Source of the DNA: Pseudomonadota bacterium
GTDB taxonomy: Bacteria; Pseudomonadota; Gammaproteobacteria; Xanthomonadales; Xanthomonadaceae
Direction of reading: 5' to 3'
Length of the DNA: 64,000 nucleotides
NCBI GenBank assembly: GCA_018242485.1
Contig: JAFEBV010000006.1
Location: 62,001-126,000 of the forward strand
Under the pieces are notes generated by a model. The model was not told the origin of the DNA. It saw nothing but the letters and a program-made list of their open reading frames with translations, and did no database searches. Made by a program: the position numbers and the translations under genes. Numbering within the stretch: position 1 is the stretch's first letter; the number at the start of each line of letters is the position of its first letter. Shown piece by piece: positions 19,362 to 28,404 of the stretch.

Positions 19362-21338
19362 TCATGGTCGATCCGATCGTTGCACGCGATACGCGAGCAG
19401 GTCGCGAATCAGGTTGCGCACCAGTTCGCGGCGCAGCGATGGTTCGCCGATGATCGGAGCGTAGCGCGCCGAAGCGAAACGCCCGCTGAGCGCAACGACG
19501 GCATCGAGCCGACCGGGCTGGATGCGGGCGATGCGATCGGCCCAGGCGATGGCCGGTTCGTGCGGACGCTTGCCCAGCCCGGCGCTTTGCAGCCGCCCGC
19601 TGAAACGCTCCCACGCGCGCAGCAAGGGATCGCGCGGCGCACGGCGCTCGCGCAGTTGCCACAAGCCGACGATCAGCAACAGCGCGGTGGCGAGGGTGCC
19701 GAAGAGGATCGCCAGCGTGCGGCTGTCGGCATCCTGCAATCCCAGCGCATGCGCGAGCGACAACTGCCGCGCCGCATCGAAGCCGAGGACGAACTGGTTC
19801 CAGCCGTAGCGCAACCAGTCGCCGACATCGAACAGGCGCCCGATCGCGGTGCCGGCTTCTCCACCGGCACTGGTGTCGCGCGCCACGTCGCGGCCGAACA
19901 CCCGATCGGGCGCGACCGCCGCGGTGGGATCCACGCGCACCCAGCCGCGCCCGGGCAACCAGACTTCCGACCACGCATGCGCATCGGCCTGACGCACCAG
20001 CAGGAAATTGCCGATCCGGTTGTGGTAGCCGCCGACGTAGCCGTTCACCACCCGAGCGGGGATACCCGCCGCGCGCATCAGGAAGGTGAACGAGGAACTG
20101 AAGTGCTCGCAGAAACCGATTTTCGTGTCGAACAGGAACTCGTCCACGCTGTCGCGTCCCAGCGGTGGCGCGGCCAGCGAATAACTGAAATCGCGATGGA
20201 ACATCGCCAGCGCTTTGTCCACGATCCGTGCGTCGTCGCTGGTCTGGCTGCGCCACTGTTGCGCCAGCGCGCGGGCGCGTGGGTCGTAGCCTGCGGGCAG
20301 TTGCAGAGCGGCGGCGCGAATGGCCGGATCCAGATCGGTTTCGAAAGCGCTCGGTTGCGCAGAGGTGAGATCGTAGGCACGCAGGCTGTCCACCGGCTGA
20401 TCGAAGCCGAGCGTGCGATCCTCGGCCATGCTCGCGCCGGCAGGCGTTGATCGAGGCAGATCGAGCGCGAACAGGTATCGCTTGCCGGTCGGTTCGAGGC
20501 TCACCCGATAGTGGATCGGCGCTCCCGTGGACTGCATCGGTGCCGGCGGCAAACCTTGCGGCCAGCGCGCCTGCCGCCAGGCGCGGCCATCGAAATCCCA
20601 CAATACAATCCCGCGCCAGTAGAGCGTGTTTTGTGCCGGCGTCGGCCCGTCGAAACGCACCCGGAACGCCGGCGTGTCGTCGGTGAGAACGTCCAGCCAG
20701 TCGCCCGGAGCCATCGCATCGGCGATGCCGGTTTTGGCCTTGGCGACATCGGGCAATCCCCACAGCGGGCTGCCCAGCCGCGGGAAGAACCAGAACCCGG
20801 TCAGCGCCAGCGGCACGGCAAGCACGAACAATCCGGCGATCGTGCGCAGGCGACGGCGATCCAGCGGCATGCGCACGTTGCCGATCTCGGCATCGGCCAT
20901 GCGCGCGCAGACGATGAACACCAGCGCCGTGCCGGCCATCGCCAGAGCCAGGCTCAGCAAGCCCTGATCGAGCAGCAGGGCGGCGAACGCGGCGAACAAC
21001 GCGAATCCCACCAGAGCGCGCGCATCGCGCAGGTTCGCCAGCTCCACTGGCTTGAGCAGGAGCATCGCCAGCATCAAGGCGCTGGCACTGTCGCGACCGA
21101 TGGCGAAGCCATAACCGGATAGCACCAGCAATCCGAATACACCGGTCAGCGGCAGACGTATCCAGATCGGCAGCGGGCGCTGCCAGCCGGCAGCAGTGCC
21201 GAGCACGCCGAGCGCCAACAGGCTCGCGGCCAGCCACGCGGGCAGCAGGCGCAGCAATGGCAGGGCGCAGGCCAGCGCCGCGGCGAGGCTCCATGCCTTG
21301 CTGCGGCCGTCGAGCGGCAGTGCGATGGGCTTAGCCAT
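19362..21338 (-). CDS. TgpA-like membrane transglutaminase
   Basis: This 658-residue protein has an N-terminal block of about six membrane helices (roughly residues 10-200, DUF3488 type), then a periplasmic transglutaminase core with the triad C410 (GFCEHFSSSF), H454 (DAHAWSEVW) and D470 (RVDPTA), a further membrane helix near 570, and a cytoplasmic DUF4129-like tail. The family includes Pseudomonas TgpA, an essential periplasmic transglutaminase. Its ATG at 21338 lies 8 bases inside the 3' end of the DUF58 gene, as in the conserved MoxR-DUF58-TgpA operon. Confidence 0.93.
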   Translation of the reverse strand: MAKPIALPLDGRSKAWSLAAALACALPLLRLLPAWLAASLLALGVLGTAAGWQRPLPIWIRLPLTGVFGLLVLSGYGFAIGRDSASALMLAMLLLKPVELANLRDARALVGFALFAAFAALLLDQGLLSLALAMAGTALVFIVCARMADAEIGNVRMPLDRRRLRTIAGLFVLAVPLALTGFWFFPRLGSPLWGLPDVAKAKTGIADAMAPGDWLDVLTDDTPAFRVRFDGPTPAQNTLYWRGIVLWDFDGRAWRQARWPQGLPPAPMQSTGAPIHYRVSLEPTGKRYLFALDLPRSTPAGASMAEDRTLGFDQPVDSLRAYDLTSAQPSAFETDLDPAIRAAALQLPAGYDPRARALAQQWRSQTSDDARIVDKALAMFHRDFSYSLAAPPLGRDSVDEFLFDTKIGFCEHFSSSFTFLMRAAGIPARVVNGYVGGYHNRIGNFLLVRQADAHAWSEVWLPGRGWVRVDPTAAVAPDRVFGRDVARDTSAGGEAGTAIGRLFDVGDWLRYGWNQFVLGFDAARQLSLAHALGLQDADSRTLAILFGTLATALLLIVGLWQLRERRAPRDPLLRAWERFSGRLQSAGLGKRPHEPAIAWADRIARIQPGRLDAVVALSGRFASARYAPIIGEPSLRRELVRNLIRDLLAYRVQRSDRP

Positions 21339-22275
21339 GCGGCAGCAGCGCCAGTGCACGCAGACAGGCATGACGGTGCGCGTGCCCCTGCGCGGGTCCC
21401 AGCGTCGCATTGGGCAGGATGAGCTGGTAGCGCGCACCGATGCGGTCGGCTTCCACCACCCAGCGCGCCAATCGACTGATGCGCGCCTCGTTCGCCATCC
21501 CCGTCAATGCATTCCAGTCCAGTCGCAGATCGCGGTCGCTGCGCGATTCGTATTCGCGCACCAGCAGGCGCTCGCTGCGCGCCGAGGCCTTCCACGCGAT
21601 CTGACGCGGCGGATCGCCGTGCCGGTAATCGCGCAGGTGGTGCAATTCATCGCCCTGCGAACGCACCCGGTTGCGAGCGCCCAAGCCGGCATGGGACGGC
21701 AGCGGCGGCGCCTGCGCTTCCAGCCGCGGGTACACCAGCAGGCGCGGTTGCGGCCAGAAGTAGGCCCATGCGCGCGCCAGCCCCAGCGGCTGGGTGGTGG
21801 AGACGGTGATCCGGCCGATGGCCATCCATCCGCGCGTGTGCGTGGGCACCCGCAGTTCCGCGTGGGCGAGCAGGGCATCGACCACACGCACCATCGCGCG
21901 GGAACCATCCAGTTCCAGCACCAGACCGTTGCGATCCCGCGCGCCGTCGGACTCCAGTTGCAATTTCAGCAACATCGGCTCGCCGGCATGCACCGCCAGT
22001 GCATGCGCGGTGCGCAAGCGCACGCCGCTGAGGGTGAGATGGGTCGCGTGCAGGCTCAGCACCGCGGTGGAGGCCAGCAGGAAACCCAGCAGCAGCGCCG
22101 GGTTGTTGTTGTAGTTGAGTGCGCCGAGCAGCATCGCGCCGAGGATCAGGGCGATGAACAAGCCGAAGCCGGTCGGCAGGATGTAGATGCGATGGCGGTC
22201 GAGCGTGACCGGCAGCGCCTCGCTTTGGCGCGGCCTGATCCACGCGGACACCCGCTGGCGCAGCGCGGCGAGCAT
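21331..22275 (-). CDS. DUF58 domain protein
   Basis: This 314-residue protein has two membrane helices (about 33-50 and 60-78) followed by a large domain with the DUF58 signature RSQGDELHHLRDYRHGDPPR and QIAWKASARSERLLVREYE, and a vWA-like end (DLRLDWNALTGM). It is thought to work with the MoxR AAA+ ATPase as a chaperone or maturation factor for membrane-associated targets. It sits 6 bases after the MoxR gene and overlaps tgpA. Confidence 0.92.
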   Translation of the reverse strand: MLAALRQRVSAWIRPRQSEALPVTLDRHRIYILPTGFGLFIALILGAMLLGALNYNNNPALLLGFLLASTAVLSLHATHLTLSGVRLRTAHALAVHAGEPMLLKLQLESDGARDRNGLVLELDGSRAMVRVVDALLAHAELRVPTHTRGWMAIGRITVSTTQPLGLARAWAYFWPQPRLLVYPRLEAQAPPLPSHAGLGARNRVRSQGDELHHLRDYRHGDPPRQIAWKASARSERLLVREYESRSDRDLRLDWNALTGMANEARISRLARWVVEADRIGARYQLILPNATLGPAQGHAHRHACLRALALLPHG

Positions 22276-22281
22276 CGCGCG

Positions 22282-23235
22282 TCAGTCCACGGCGATCACG
22301 CGCAGGATGTCCTTGGCCAGTCGTTCGCCGTGCCCGTCCTCGCCATCGGGCGCGAGCCGATGCGAGGCAATCTCGACGAACAGCGATTGCACGTCGTCGG
22401 GCAGCGCATGCCCGCGCCCGGCGATCAGCGCATGCGCGCGCGCCGCTTGCAGCAGGGCCAATCCCGCACGCGGCGACAGCCCGACCTTCACGCCGGCCTG
22501 CCGGCGGCTTTGTTCCAGCAGACGTTGCACGTAATCGAGCAGGGCGTCGCTGGCATGCACCGTGCGCACCGCCTTGCACAGCGCCAGCACGCCGGCGGCG
22601 TCGATGCGTGGCCGCACCTGCGAGATCATCTCGCGCCGATCCTCGCCGGCGAGCATCTCGCGCTCGGCGCGACTGTCCGGATAACCCAGCGTGAGCCGCA
22701 GCAGGAAGCGGTCGAGTTGCGAGTCGGGCAGGGGAAAGGTGCCGGCCAGATCGAGCGGATTCTGCGTGGCGATCACCATGAACGGTCGCGGCAGTTCGTG
22801 GGTGGTGCCATCCACGCTGACCGTGCGTTCGGCCATCGCCTCCAGCAAGGCGCTTTGGGTGCGCGGCGGCGCGCGGTTGATCTCGTCGGCCAGCAGCAGT
22901 TGCGTGAACACCGGCCCCGGATGGAAGCGGAATGCCTGCTGCGACTGGTCGTACACCGACACGCCGAGGATGTCGGAAGGCAACAGGTCGGAAGTGAATT
23001 GCGTGCGCTGGAATTCCAGCCCCACCGTGGCCGCCAGTGCATGCGCGAGCGTGGTCTTGCCCAGCCCGGGCAAGTCTTCGATCAGCAGATGCCCGCCGGC
23101 CAGCAGGCAGGCGAAGGCCAGCCGCACCTGCCGTGGTTTGCCGAGCACGAGTTGCTCGACTTGCGCGATCGCGGCAGCCAGTGCCGCCTGCACGGGCTCG
23201 GTTAGGATGGGCGGGTTTTTCGTCAGGGCGTGCAT
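22282..23235 (-). CDS. MoxR-family AAA+ ATPase
   Basis: This 317-residue AAA+ ATPase has Walker A DLPGLGKT (54-61), Walker B LLLADEINRAPP (113-124), sensor-1 FMVIATQNPLDLAGTFPLPD and the sensor-2 region SPRAGLALLQAARA. The ATG at 23235 gives the family N-terminus (MHALTKNPPILTEPVQAALA). First gene of the MoxR-DUF58-transglutaminase operon. The divergent glycosyltransferase gene begins only 84 bases away, so promoters share the 23236-23319 interval. Confidence 0.94.
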   Translation of the reverse strand: MHALTKNPPILTEPVQAALAAAIAQVEQLVLGKPRQVRLAFACLLAGGHLLIEDLPGLGKTTLAHALAATVGLEFQRTQFTSDLLPSDILGVSVYDQSQQAFRFHPGPVFTQLLLADEINRAPPRTQSALLEAMAERTVSVDGTTHELPRPFMVIATQNPLDLAGTFPLPDSQLDRFLLRLTLGYPDSRAEREMLAGEDRREMISQVRPRIDAAGVLALCKAVRTVHASDALLDYVQRLLEQSRRQAGVKVGLSPRAGLALLQAARAHALIAGRGHALPDDVQSLFVEIASHRLAPDGEDGHGERLAKDILRVIAVD

Positions 23236-23319
23236 GCATGTCGCCGAAAGTCGCTGTGGATCGAGTGTATAGCGCCGGACGCGCGGGCGCGTCGAATGCG
23301 GTTGTCTGAGGAAGATGCG

Positions 23320-25164
23320 ATGACCGCGATTTGGCGGCGGGGTTTTCTCGTCGTCTGGTCTGTGCTTCTGCTCGGCAAGCTGTGGCTGGCGACGACGCTG
23401 CCGTTGTTCAGCGACGAGGCGTGGTACTGGCTGGAAGGCCAGCATCCTGCGTGGGCGTATTCGGATCTGCCGGGCTTGACGGCGTGGCTGGCGCGGCTGG
23501 GTACGGCACTCGCCGGCGAGCATGCGCTGGGGCTGCGCTGGCCCTTCCTCATGCTGGGCGCGGCGACACCGTGGCTGTGCGTGCGCGCCGCGCGGCGCTG
23601 GTTCGATGCGACGACGGGCTGGCAGGCGGGGTTGCTGGCGTTGTTGATTCCGCTGGCATCGGTACTCGGCGCACTTGCATTGCCCGACGTGCCGTTGGTG
23701 TTCGCCACCGTGCTCGCCTTCGATGCGGCGCTCGCCTTGTTGGAACGGGTGACGTTGCGGGTGTGTGCGCAACTCGCCGCGGCCCTCGCGCTGGGCGCGC
23801 TGTGCCATTACCGCTTCGCGATCGCGTTGGCTGGAGGCGTCGTCGGCTTGCTGGCGTCGTCGCGTGGACGCGCGCTGCTGCGCGATGCGCGGGTAGGCTT
23901 CGCCCTTGCGGCCGGCGCGCTGGCATGGCTGCCGCTGGCGTGGTTCAACGCGCATGAACACGCGGCCGGATTGCGCTTCCAGTTCGTCGATCGCCAGCCG
24001 TGGCGCTTCCATGTTTATGGACTGAAGTTGCAGGCACTGCAACCGCTGCTCACCGGCCCGCTGCTGTACGTCGCCCTGCTGTGGGCGTTGTGGCAGGCAG
24101 GCAAGCGCCGCACCGATCCGCGTTGGATGTTGCTGCTGGGAGCAGCCGGATTACCGCTGGCGGTGTACGCGGGGCTGGGGCCATTCGCCGACATCCACCG
24201 GGTGTCGTTTCACTGGCCGTTGTCGGCCTACCTGCTGGTCTGCGTGCCGTTGCCATGGCTGCTGCGCGAGCAACGATGGTCGCGCTGGCGCGGCTGGATT
24301 TTCGCCAGCAACAGTCTGCTCTGCGCTGCTCTGTGGGTGGTCGCGCTGTGGGCGGCGTGGCCGGGCGGTGCGCCGCGCTTGCAGCCGCTGGGCGTGGATG
24401 CGGCCAGCTTCGTGCGCAGCGATGCCCTCGTCGCCGGCGTGCGTGAACGGCTGGCCGCGATGCCGGCGGACACGGCGGTGGTGGCGGATGATTTCGGGCT
24501 GGCGGCGAAACTGTCATTCGCCTTGTCCGATCCATCACGCGTGTACAGCCTCGACCATCGGCTCGACGCCAAGCACGGTCGTGCCCTGCAATTGTCGTTA
24601 TGGCATCGCGACGAGAGCACCTTGCCGACGCTGCGAACGCGCCCGCTGCTGCTGGTGGTCGATGAAGACGCCTTGCATTTGGAAGCGCGCGAGCCGTGGA
24701 ATCGCCACCTGTGCGACGTGTTGCCGGGATTGCGTGCGGGCGGCGAAATCGTCCCCGCCGGCACGCACCGTCACTTCCTCCTGTACCGGCGAGATGCGAA
24801 TGCGAGCGGCACCTGCGACTACCCGGCGCTGGCCTTCATGCGCGCACCGCTGCCCGATGCGACGGTGTCCGGGGCGGTCGAGGTTTCCGGCTGGGCGACG
24901 CGGGATGGCGTCGGAGTCGCGCGGGTGGACGTGCTGCTGGATGGCCGCATCGCAGCGCAGGCCCACTACGGCATCGAGGACGTGGAAGTGCGTTCGCTAT
25001 GGCCGCGCAGCGACGACCCGGCGCAGCCGAACGTGGGGTTCGCCGCCACGGTGGATCTGCGTGGCGTTGCAGTTGGCACGCACGAGCTGGCGTTGCGAAT
25101 CGCCGGGCGCGATGGGCGGACGCGGGAACTGGAACGTCGTACCATCTGCGTGGACTCGCCATGA
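23320..25164 (+). CDS. GT39-type membrane glycosyltransferase with C-terminal beta domain
   Basis: This 614-residue protein has about ten membrane helices and the luminal/periplasmic catalytic D32-E33 in FSDEAWYWLEG, as in ArnT/PMT-type enzymes that use polyprenyl-phosphate sugars. After the membrane region (ending about 365) a soluble part follows (SDALVAGVRERLAAMPADTA, VVADDFGLAAKLSFALSDPS), then an Ig-like beta domain (about 520-605, SGAVEVSGWATRDGVGVARV, DVLLDGRIAAQA). GAGGAAG precedes the chosen ATG; an earlier in-frame start at 23230 would overlap the moxR start. Acceptor unknown: glycan, lipid A or protein are all possible. Confidence 0.85.
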   Translation: MTAIWRRGFLVVWSVLLLGKLWLATTLPLFSDEAWYWLEGQHPAWAYSDLPGLTAWLARLGTALAGEHALGLRWPFLMLGAATPWLCVRAARRWFDATTGWQAGLLALLIPLASVLGALALPDVPLVFATVLAFDAALALLERVTLRVCAQLAAALALGALCHYRFAIALAGGVVGLLASSRGRALLRDARVGFALAAGALAWLPLAWFNAHEHAAGLRFQFVDRQPWRFHVYGLKLQALQPLLTGPLLYVALLWALWQAGKRRTDPRWMLLLGAAGLPLAVYAGLGPFADIHRVSFHWPLSAYLLVCVPLPWLLREQRWSRWRGWIFASNSLLCAALWVVALWAAWPGGAPRLQPLGVDAASFVRSDALVAGVRERLAAMPADTAVVADDFGLAAKLSFALSDPSRVYSLDHRLDAKHGRALQLSLWHRDESTLPTLRTRPLLLVVDEDALHLEAREPWNRHLCDVLPGLRAGGEIVPAGTHRHFLLYRRDANASGTCDYPALAFMRAPLPDATVSGAVEVSGWATRDGVGVARVDVLLDGRIAAQAHYGIEDVEVRSLWPRSDDPAQPNVGFAATVDLRGVAVGTHELALRIAGRDGRTRELERRTICVDSP

Positions 25165-25503
25165 CAATCAAACCGCGAGGCGCGATCCGGCATGAAGGCA
25201 TGGTTCCGGGTCGTTAAGGAAACGCTGTTTCATTCGGTGTTTCCTGTCGGCCAAGGGGGGGCGACCACGAATCGATCATGCAAGTGATAGATTCTTGCGA
25301 GTCGAGTCTGGGCGTGTACCGGACTCGACGTGCGCTGATAATTTCCGGAAGGAATTATTCGGCGCTTCCCTGATACGGGATTTGGATTCTCGTTGTCGAT
25401 TGCTCGCACAATGCCGGACATGAATTTGACTTTCCCTTGACGCAACCTGCTCAGGCAAGCCATGTCCTTCGCACGAGACCACCGCACGGCCAAGGGGGCG
25501 TAT
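25165..25503. other. Intergenic region before the secreted repeat-protein cluster
   Basis: About 340 bases contain no supported gene. Two short inverted repeats stand out: GGAAAC...GTTTCC (about 25218-25246), which could end the glycosyltransferase transcript, and ATAATTTCC GGA AGGAATTAT (about 25337-25357), an operator-like near-palindrome in an AT-richer patch that may control the cluster beginning at 25504. Confidence 0.5.
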
Positions 25504-26883
25504 ATGGTTTCCACACGGGGAAAGGCGCTTTTCCTTCGATCTCCACGAAGGGTCGGCGGCAGCCGCATGGCCTGCTTGTTGGCGGCATGCTTGTTGATGC
25601 CTGTGGCGGTGGCTTGCGCCCAGCCGGCAATTCCCGCCAACGGCCAGGACGCCACGACCAACGCGGCCATGCAATCTGGTCTCGACGCCGCGAAGAACCA
25701 GCAGTGGCGGGACGCTGCGAAGGCGTTCGAGCAGGCGCGCGAGAAGGATCCCTTCAATCCCGCCGTGCTGTTCAATGGCGGCCTCGCGGAATCGAAGATC
25801 CCCGGCCACGAGGTGCGCGCGATCGCGCGCCTGCAGTCCTACCTGATGGTTTCGCCGCAGGCGCCGAACGCGGCCGCGGTGAAGCAATCCATCGTCGCCA
25901 TCGACGCGCAGGCGCGCCATCAGGCCAAGGCCCTGCTGGCGTTCGAGGAACAACTGCTGCCCGACATGCCCAAGGGCAGCGACATGCGCCGGGAGGCGCT
26001 GGCGGACATCACCCAGGACTACGTCCTGATCGGCGATCTCGACAAGGCGCGCCAGTACATGGACGAGAACGCCGCGAACGAGTGCACATCCTCCACGTCA
26101 GCCGCCGAACGCACGATCCTGGACTACGACGACCCGTTGCCGACCGTCGCCCTGATGTACGGGAACCTCAGGAAAGACACCTTCCGCATCGTGCGCATCC
26201 TGTCTGATCGTCGCGACTACGACGCGGCCGGGCAATTCGTCGCAGCGCTCGAACGTGCCCGGTGTCCGGATGCGTTCCTGGTCTATCCCTACCTCTACCA
26301 AGCACGATCCGAACACGATGACGGCCTGGCGGACCAGGCCCGCCGCGACGCCGCCCAGGCCAGCCGCCACGCCCGTGCGACACAGATACCGGTCCACGAG
26401 CTGGCCGTGGGCGAGACCTGGCTGTATCTCGGCGACATCGATGCCGCGCAGGCCGGCCTCGAAGTCATCGCAACGGCGCCGACGTCGGGCCCGGATTGCC
26501 CTTGGCCTGCGGTGTGCAGCTCCACCGCCACGCAGGCGAAGGTTCGCGAGCGCGGCCATGCCATTCTCGAAGAGGCGATCGGCGAAGCCCGCAAAGCTCA
26601 GAGCGTCACGAACTACGCGCCGTACTACGACCTCGGCACACGAGGCCGCTACCGGCAGGCGAACGAAGCCGAAGCTCACGAGCTGTATTTCCGTATGCGG
26701 GACCTCGACGATGGAGGTCAGTATCCAGGGGTAGAGGTGGGTACACGCCGAAATCTCACCCAATTGCTCGCCGACCTGAAACCGGATTATCCGGACCTGC
26801 TTTTGGCCGTGCACAACTCGATCGACTACAAGCTCGAAGCGCTCGAAACGCTCGCCCTGATCCGCAAGGATCTGGATCTCTGA
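25504..26883 (+). CDS. Secreted repeat protein 1 of a paralogous cluster
   Basis: The 459-residue product starts at the ATG behind a strong AAGGGGGC; an earlier in-frame ATG at 25462 lacks a site. A signal peptide (MACLLAACLLMPVAVACAQP region, cleavage after about residue 38) precedes a TPR-like first repeat (AMQSGLDAAKNQQWRDAAKA, FEQAREKDPFNPAVLFNGGL) and a helical region. The first ~150 mature residues are nearly the same as in the next gene; the C-terminal two thirds diverge but both end LExLALIRK. Several cysteines in the C-terminal half suggest disulfides in the periplasm or outside. No family name is recognised. Confidence 0.85.
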   Translation: MVSTRGKALFLRSPRRVGGSRMACLLAACLLMPVAVACAQPAIPANGQDATTNAAMQSGLDAAKNQQWRDAAKAFEQAREKDPFNPAVLFNGGLAESKIPGHEVRAIARLQSYLMVSPQAPNAAAVKQSIVAIDAQARHQAKALLAFEEQLLPDMPKGSDMRREALADITQDYVLIGDLDKARQYMDENAANECTSSTSAAERTILDYDDPLPTVALMYGNLRKDTFRIVRILSDRRDYDAAGQFVAALERARCPDAFLVYPYLYQARSEHDDGLADQARRDAAQASRHARATQIPVHELAVGETWLYLGDIDAAQAGLEVIATAPTSGPDCPWPAVCSSTATQAKVRERGHAILEEAIGEARKAQSVTNYAPYYDLGTRGRYRQANEAEAHELYFRMRDLDDGGQYPGVEVGTRRNLTQLLADLKPDYPDLLLAVHNSIDYKLEALETLALIRKDLDL

Positions 26884-26957
26884 CGGGAATCGCCCGATAA
26901 CCTTTGTCCGTGCCATCTGCGAGGCTGAAGGCTGCACAATTCGAAGAAGGGGGGCGA

Positions 26958-28349
26958 ATGACCACGACAGCGGAAAGGTTCGTTTCACCACGGTTTGCAG
27001 GGTCGAGCACGGCCAAGGCATGGTCGAGGCTTCTCGCGACGTTGGTGGTTCTGGTCGTGATGACGACCGCATCCGCGCAACCGGTGGGCGCACAAGCCGC
27101 TGGCCAGAACCAGACCGCCCCGGCGACCCCCGCGATGCAGGCAGGTCTCGACGCAGCGAAGTCCCAGCACTGGGACGACGCCGCGAAAGCGTTCGAGCAG
27201 GCGCGCGAAAAGGAACCGTACGACCCCGCGGTACTGTTCAACGGCGGACTGGCGGAGTCGAAAATTCCCGGACACGAAGTGCGCGCCGCCGCACGGCTAC
27301 AGGCCTACCTGATCCTCTCGCCACAGGCACCGAATGCGGCCGCGGTGAAGCAATCCATCCTGGCGCTGGACGCGCAGGTGCGCGCTCAGGCAAGGACGCT
27401 GCTTGCATTCGAGGAGAAGCTGCTGCCCGACATGCCCAGGGACAGCTTGACCCGCGCGATCGCGTTGCCATACCTCGTCCAGGACTATGTTTATGTCGGC
27501 GATCTCGACAAGGCCCGTCCTTACATCGACGAGTCCGTCGGCTACCATTGCGGCCCGAATCCGAATAACCACCGTTACCCCGGTGACTATGACTGGGATT
27601 TCTTCCTGGACGACTACCTGGGACTCAATGGGTTCGATGGAGTCCTGACGCGCGGAACCTTCAAGACGGAAAGCATCCTGCTCAACCGGGGTGCGTTCGA
27701 CGATGCAGCGAGGATCTTCGCCTCCCAGGAACGCGTGCGCTGCCAGGACGATTTCCTGATCTACCCGTACCTCTATCGTTCCAGAGTCGAATACGGCAGG
27801 GGCGACCTCGTCGCTGCACGACGGGATATGGATGAAGCCGGCCGGCACGCGCGCAACGCAGGGGATCCGTTCCATCTCTTCATGGTCGGCATGAATCGCC
27901 TGCGCGATGGAAATATGGAGGGGGCACAAGGCGACCTCGATGTCATGGCCGATCTTCACGATCCTCAGAATGCCGACAGCCCCTGCCCCGCGTTACCGAA
28001 GCCGTGCGGCAGCATCGTCAGCCATGCCAAGGTGCGGGCAAGAGCGATCAAAATGCTGTCGGATGGCTTGGCGCATGCGCGCAAGGGCGATTTCGATTGT
28101 GGGTACTACGCCTATTATTGCTTATCGGTGGATGACGACATCAAGGCCTTGCAATGCCGCCCCCGGAAAGTAGTCGATTACCTGTATTTGAGCGTTGATC
28201 CCAAGAATATATCCGATGTACTTACGTCATTGCAGGCAGCAACTGGCTCTGGAATTGACAATGCCCTCGTTGAGGCACACGAAAATCTCGATGGCAACCT
28301 CGCGCCGCTCGAAAAACTCGCCCTCATCCGCAAGGCTTGTGGAATCTGA
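26958..28349 (+). CDS. Secreted repeat protein 2, paralogue of the preceding gene
   Basis: The 463-residue product starts at ATG 26958 after AAGGGGGGCGA. The signal peptide (LLATLVVLVVMTTASAQP) is followed by AMQAGLDAAKSQHWDDAAKA, FEQAREKEPYDPAVLFNGGL and AESKIPGHEVRAAARLQAYL, matching its neighbour closely. The middle holds DYDWDFFLDDYLGLNGFDGV and Cys-containing segments such as CGYYAYYC. The start lies 74 bases after the first paralogue's stop. The two arose by tandem duplication followed by fast divergence of the C-terminal region, which suggests that the conserved N-terminal module binds a common partner. Function unknown. Confidence 0.85.
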   Translation: MTTTAERFVSPRFAGSSTAKAWSRLLATLVVLVVMTTASAQPVGAQAAGQNQTAPATPAMQAGLDAAKSQHWDDAAKAFEQAREKEPYDPAVLFNGGLAESKIPGHEVRAAARLQAYLILSPQAPNAAAVKQSILALDAQVRAQARTLLAFEEKLLPDMPRDSLTRAIALPYLVQDYVYVGDLDKARPYIDESVGYHCGPNPNNHRYPGDYDWDFFLDDYLGLNGFDGVLTRGTFKTESILLNRGAFDDAARIFASQERVRCQDDFLIYPYLYRSRVEYGRGDLVAARRDMDEAGRHARNAGDPFHLFMVGMNRLRDGNMEGAQGDLDVMADLHDPQNADSPCPALPKPCGSIVSHAKVRARAIKMLSDGLAHARKGDFDCGYYAYYCLSVDDDIKALQCRPRKVVDYLYLSVDPKNISDVLTSLQAATGSGIDNALVEAHENLDGNLAPLEKLALIRKACGI

Positions 28350-28404
28350 AGGATTTCGCGCCGGCCTGTCCGCAAGAATCTGACGCTTTGAAGGGAGGTG
28401 TGCG

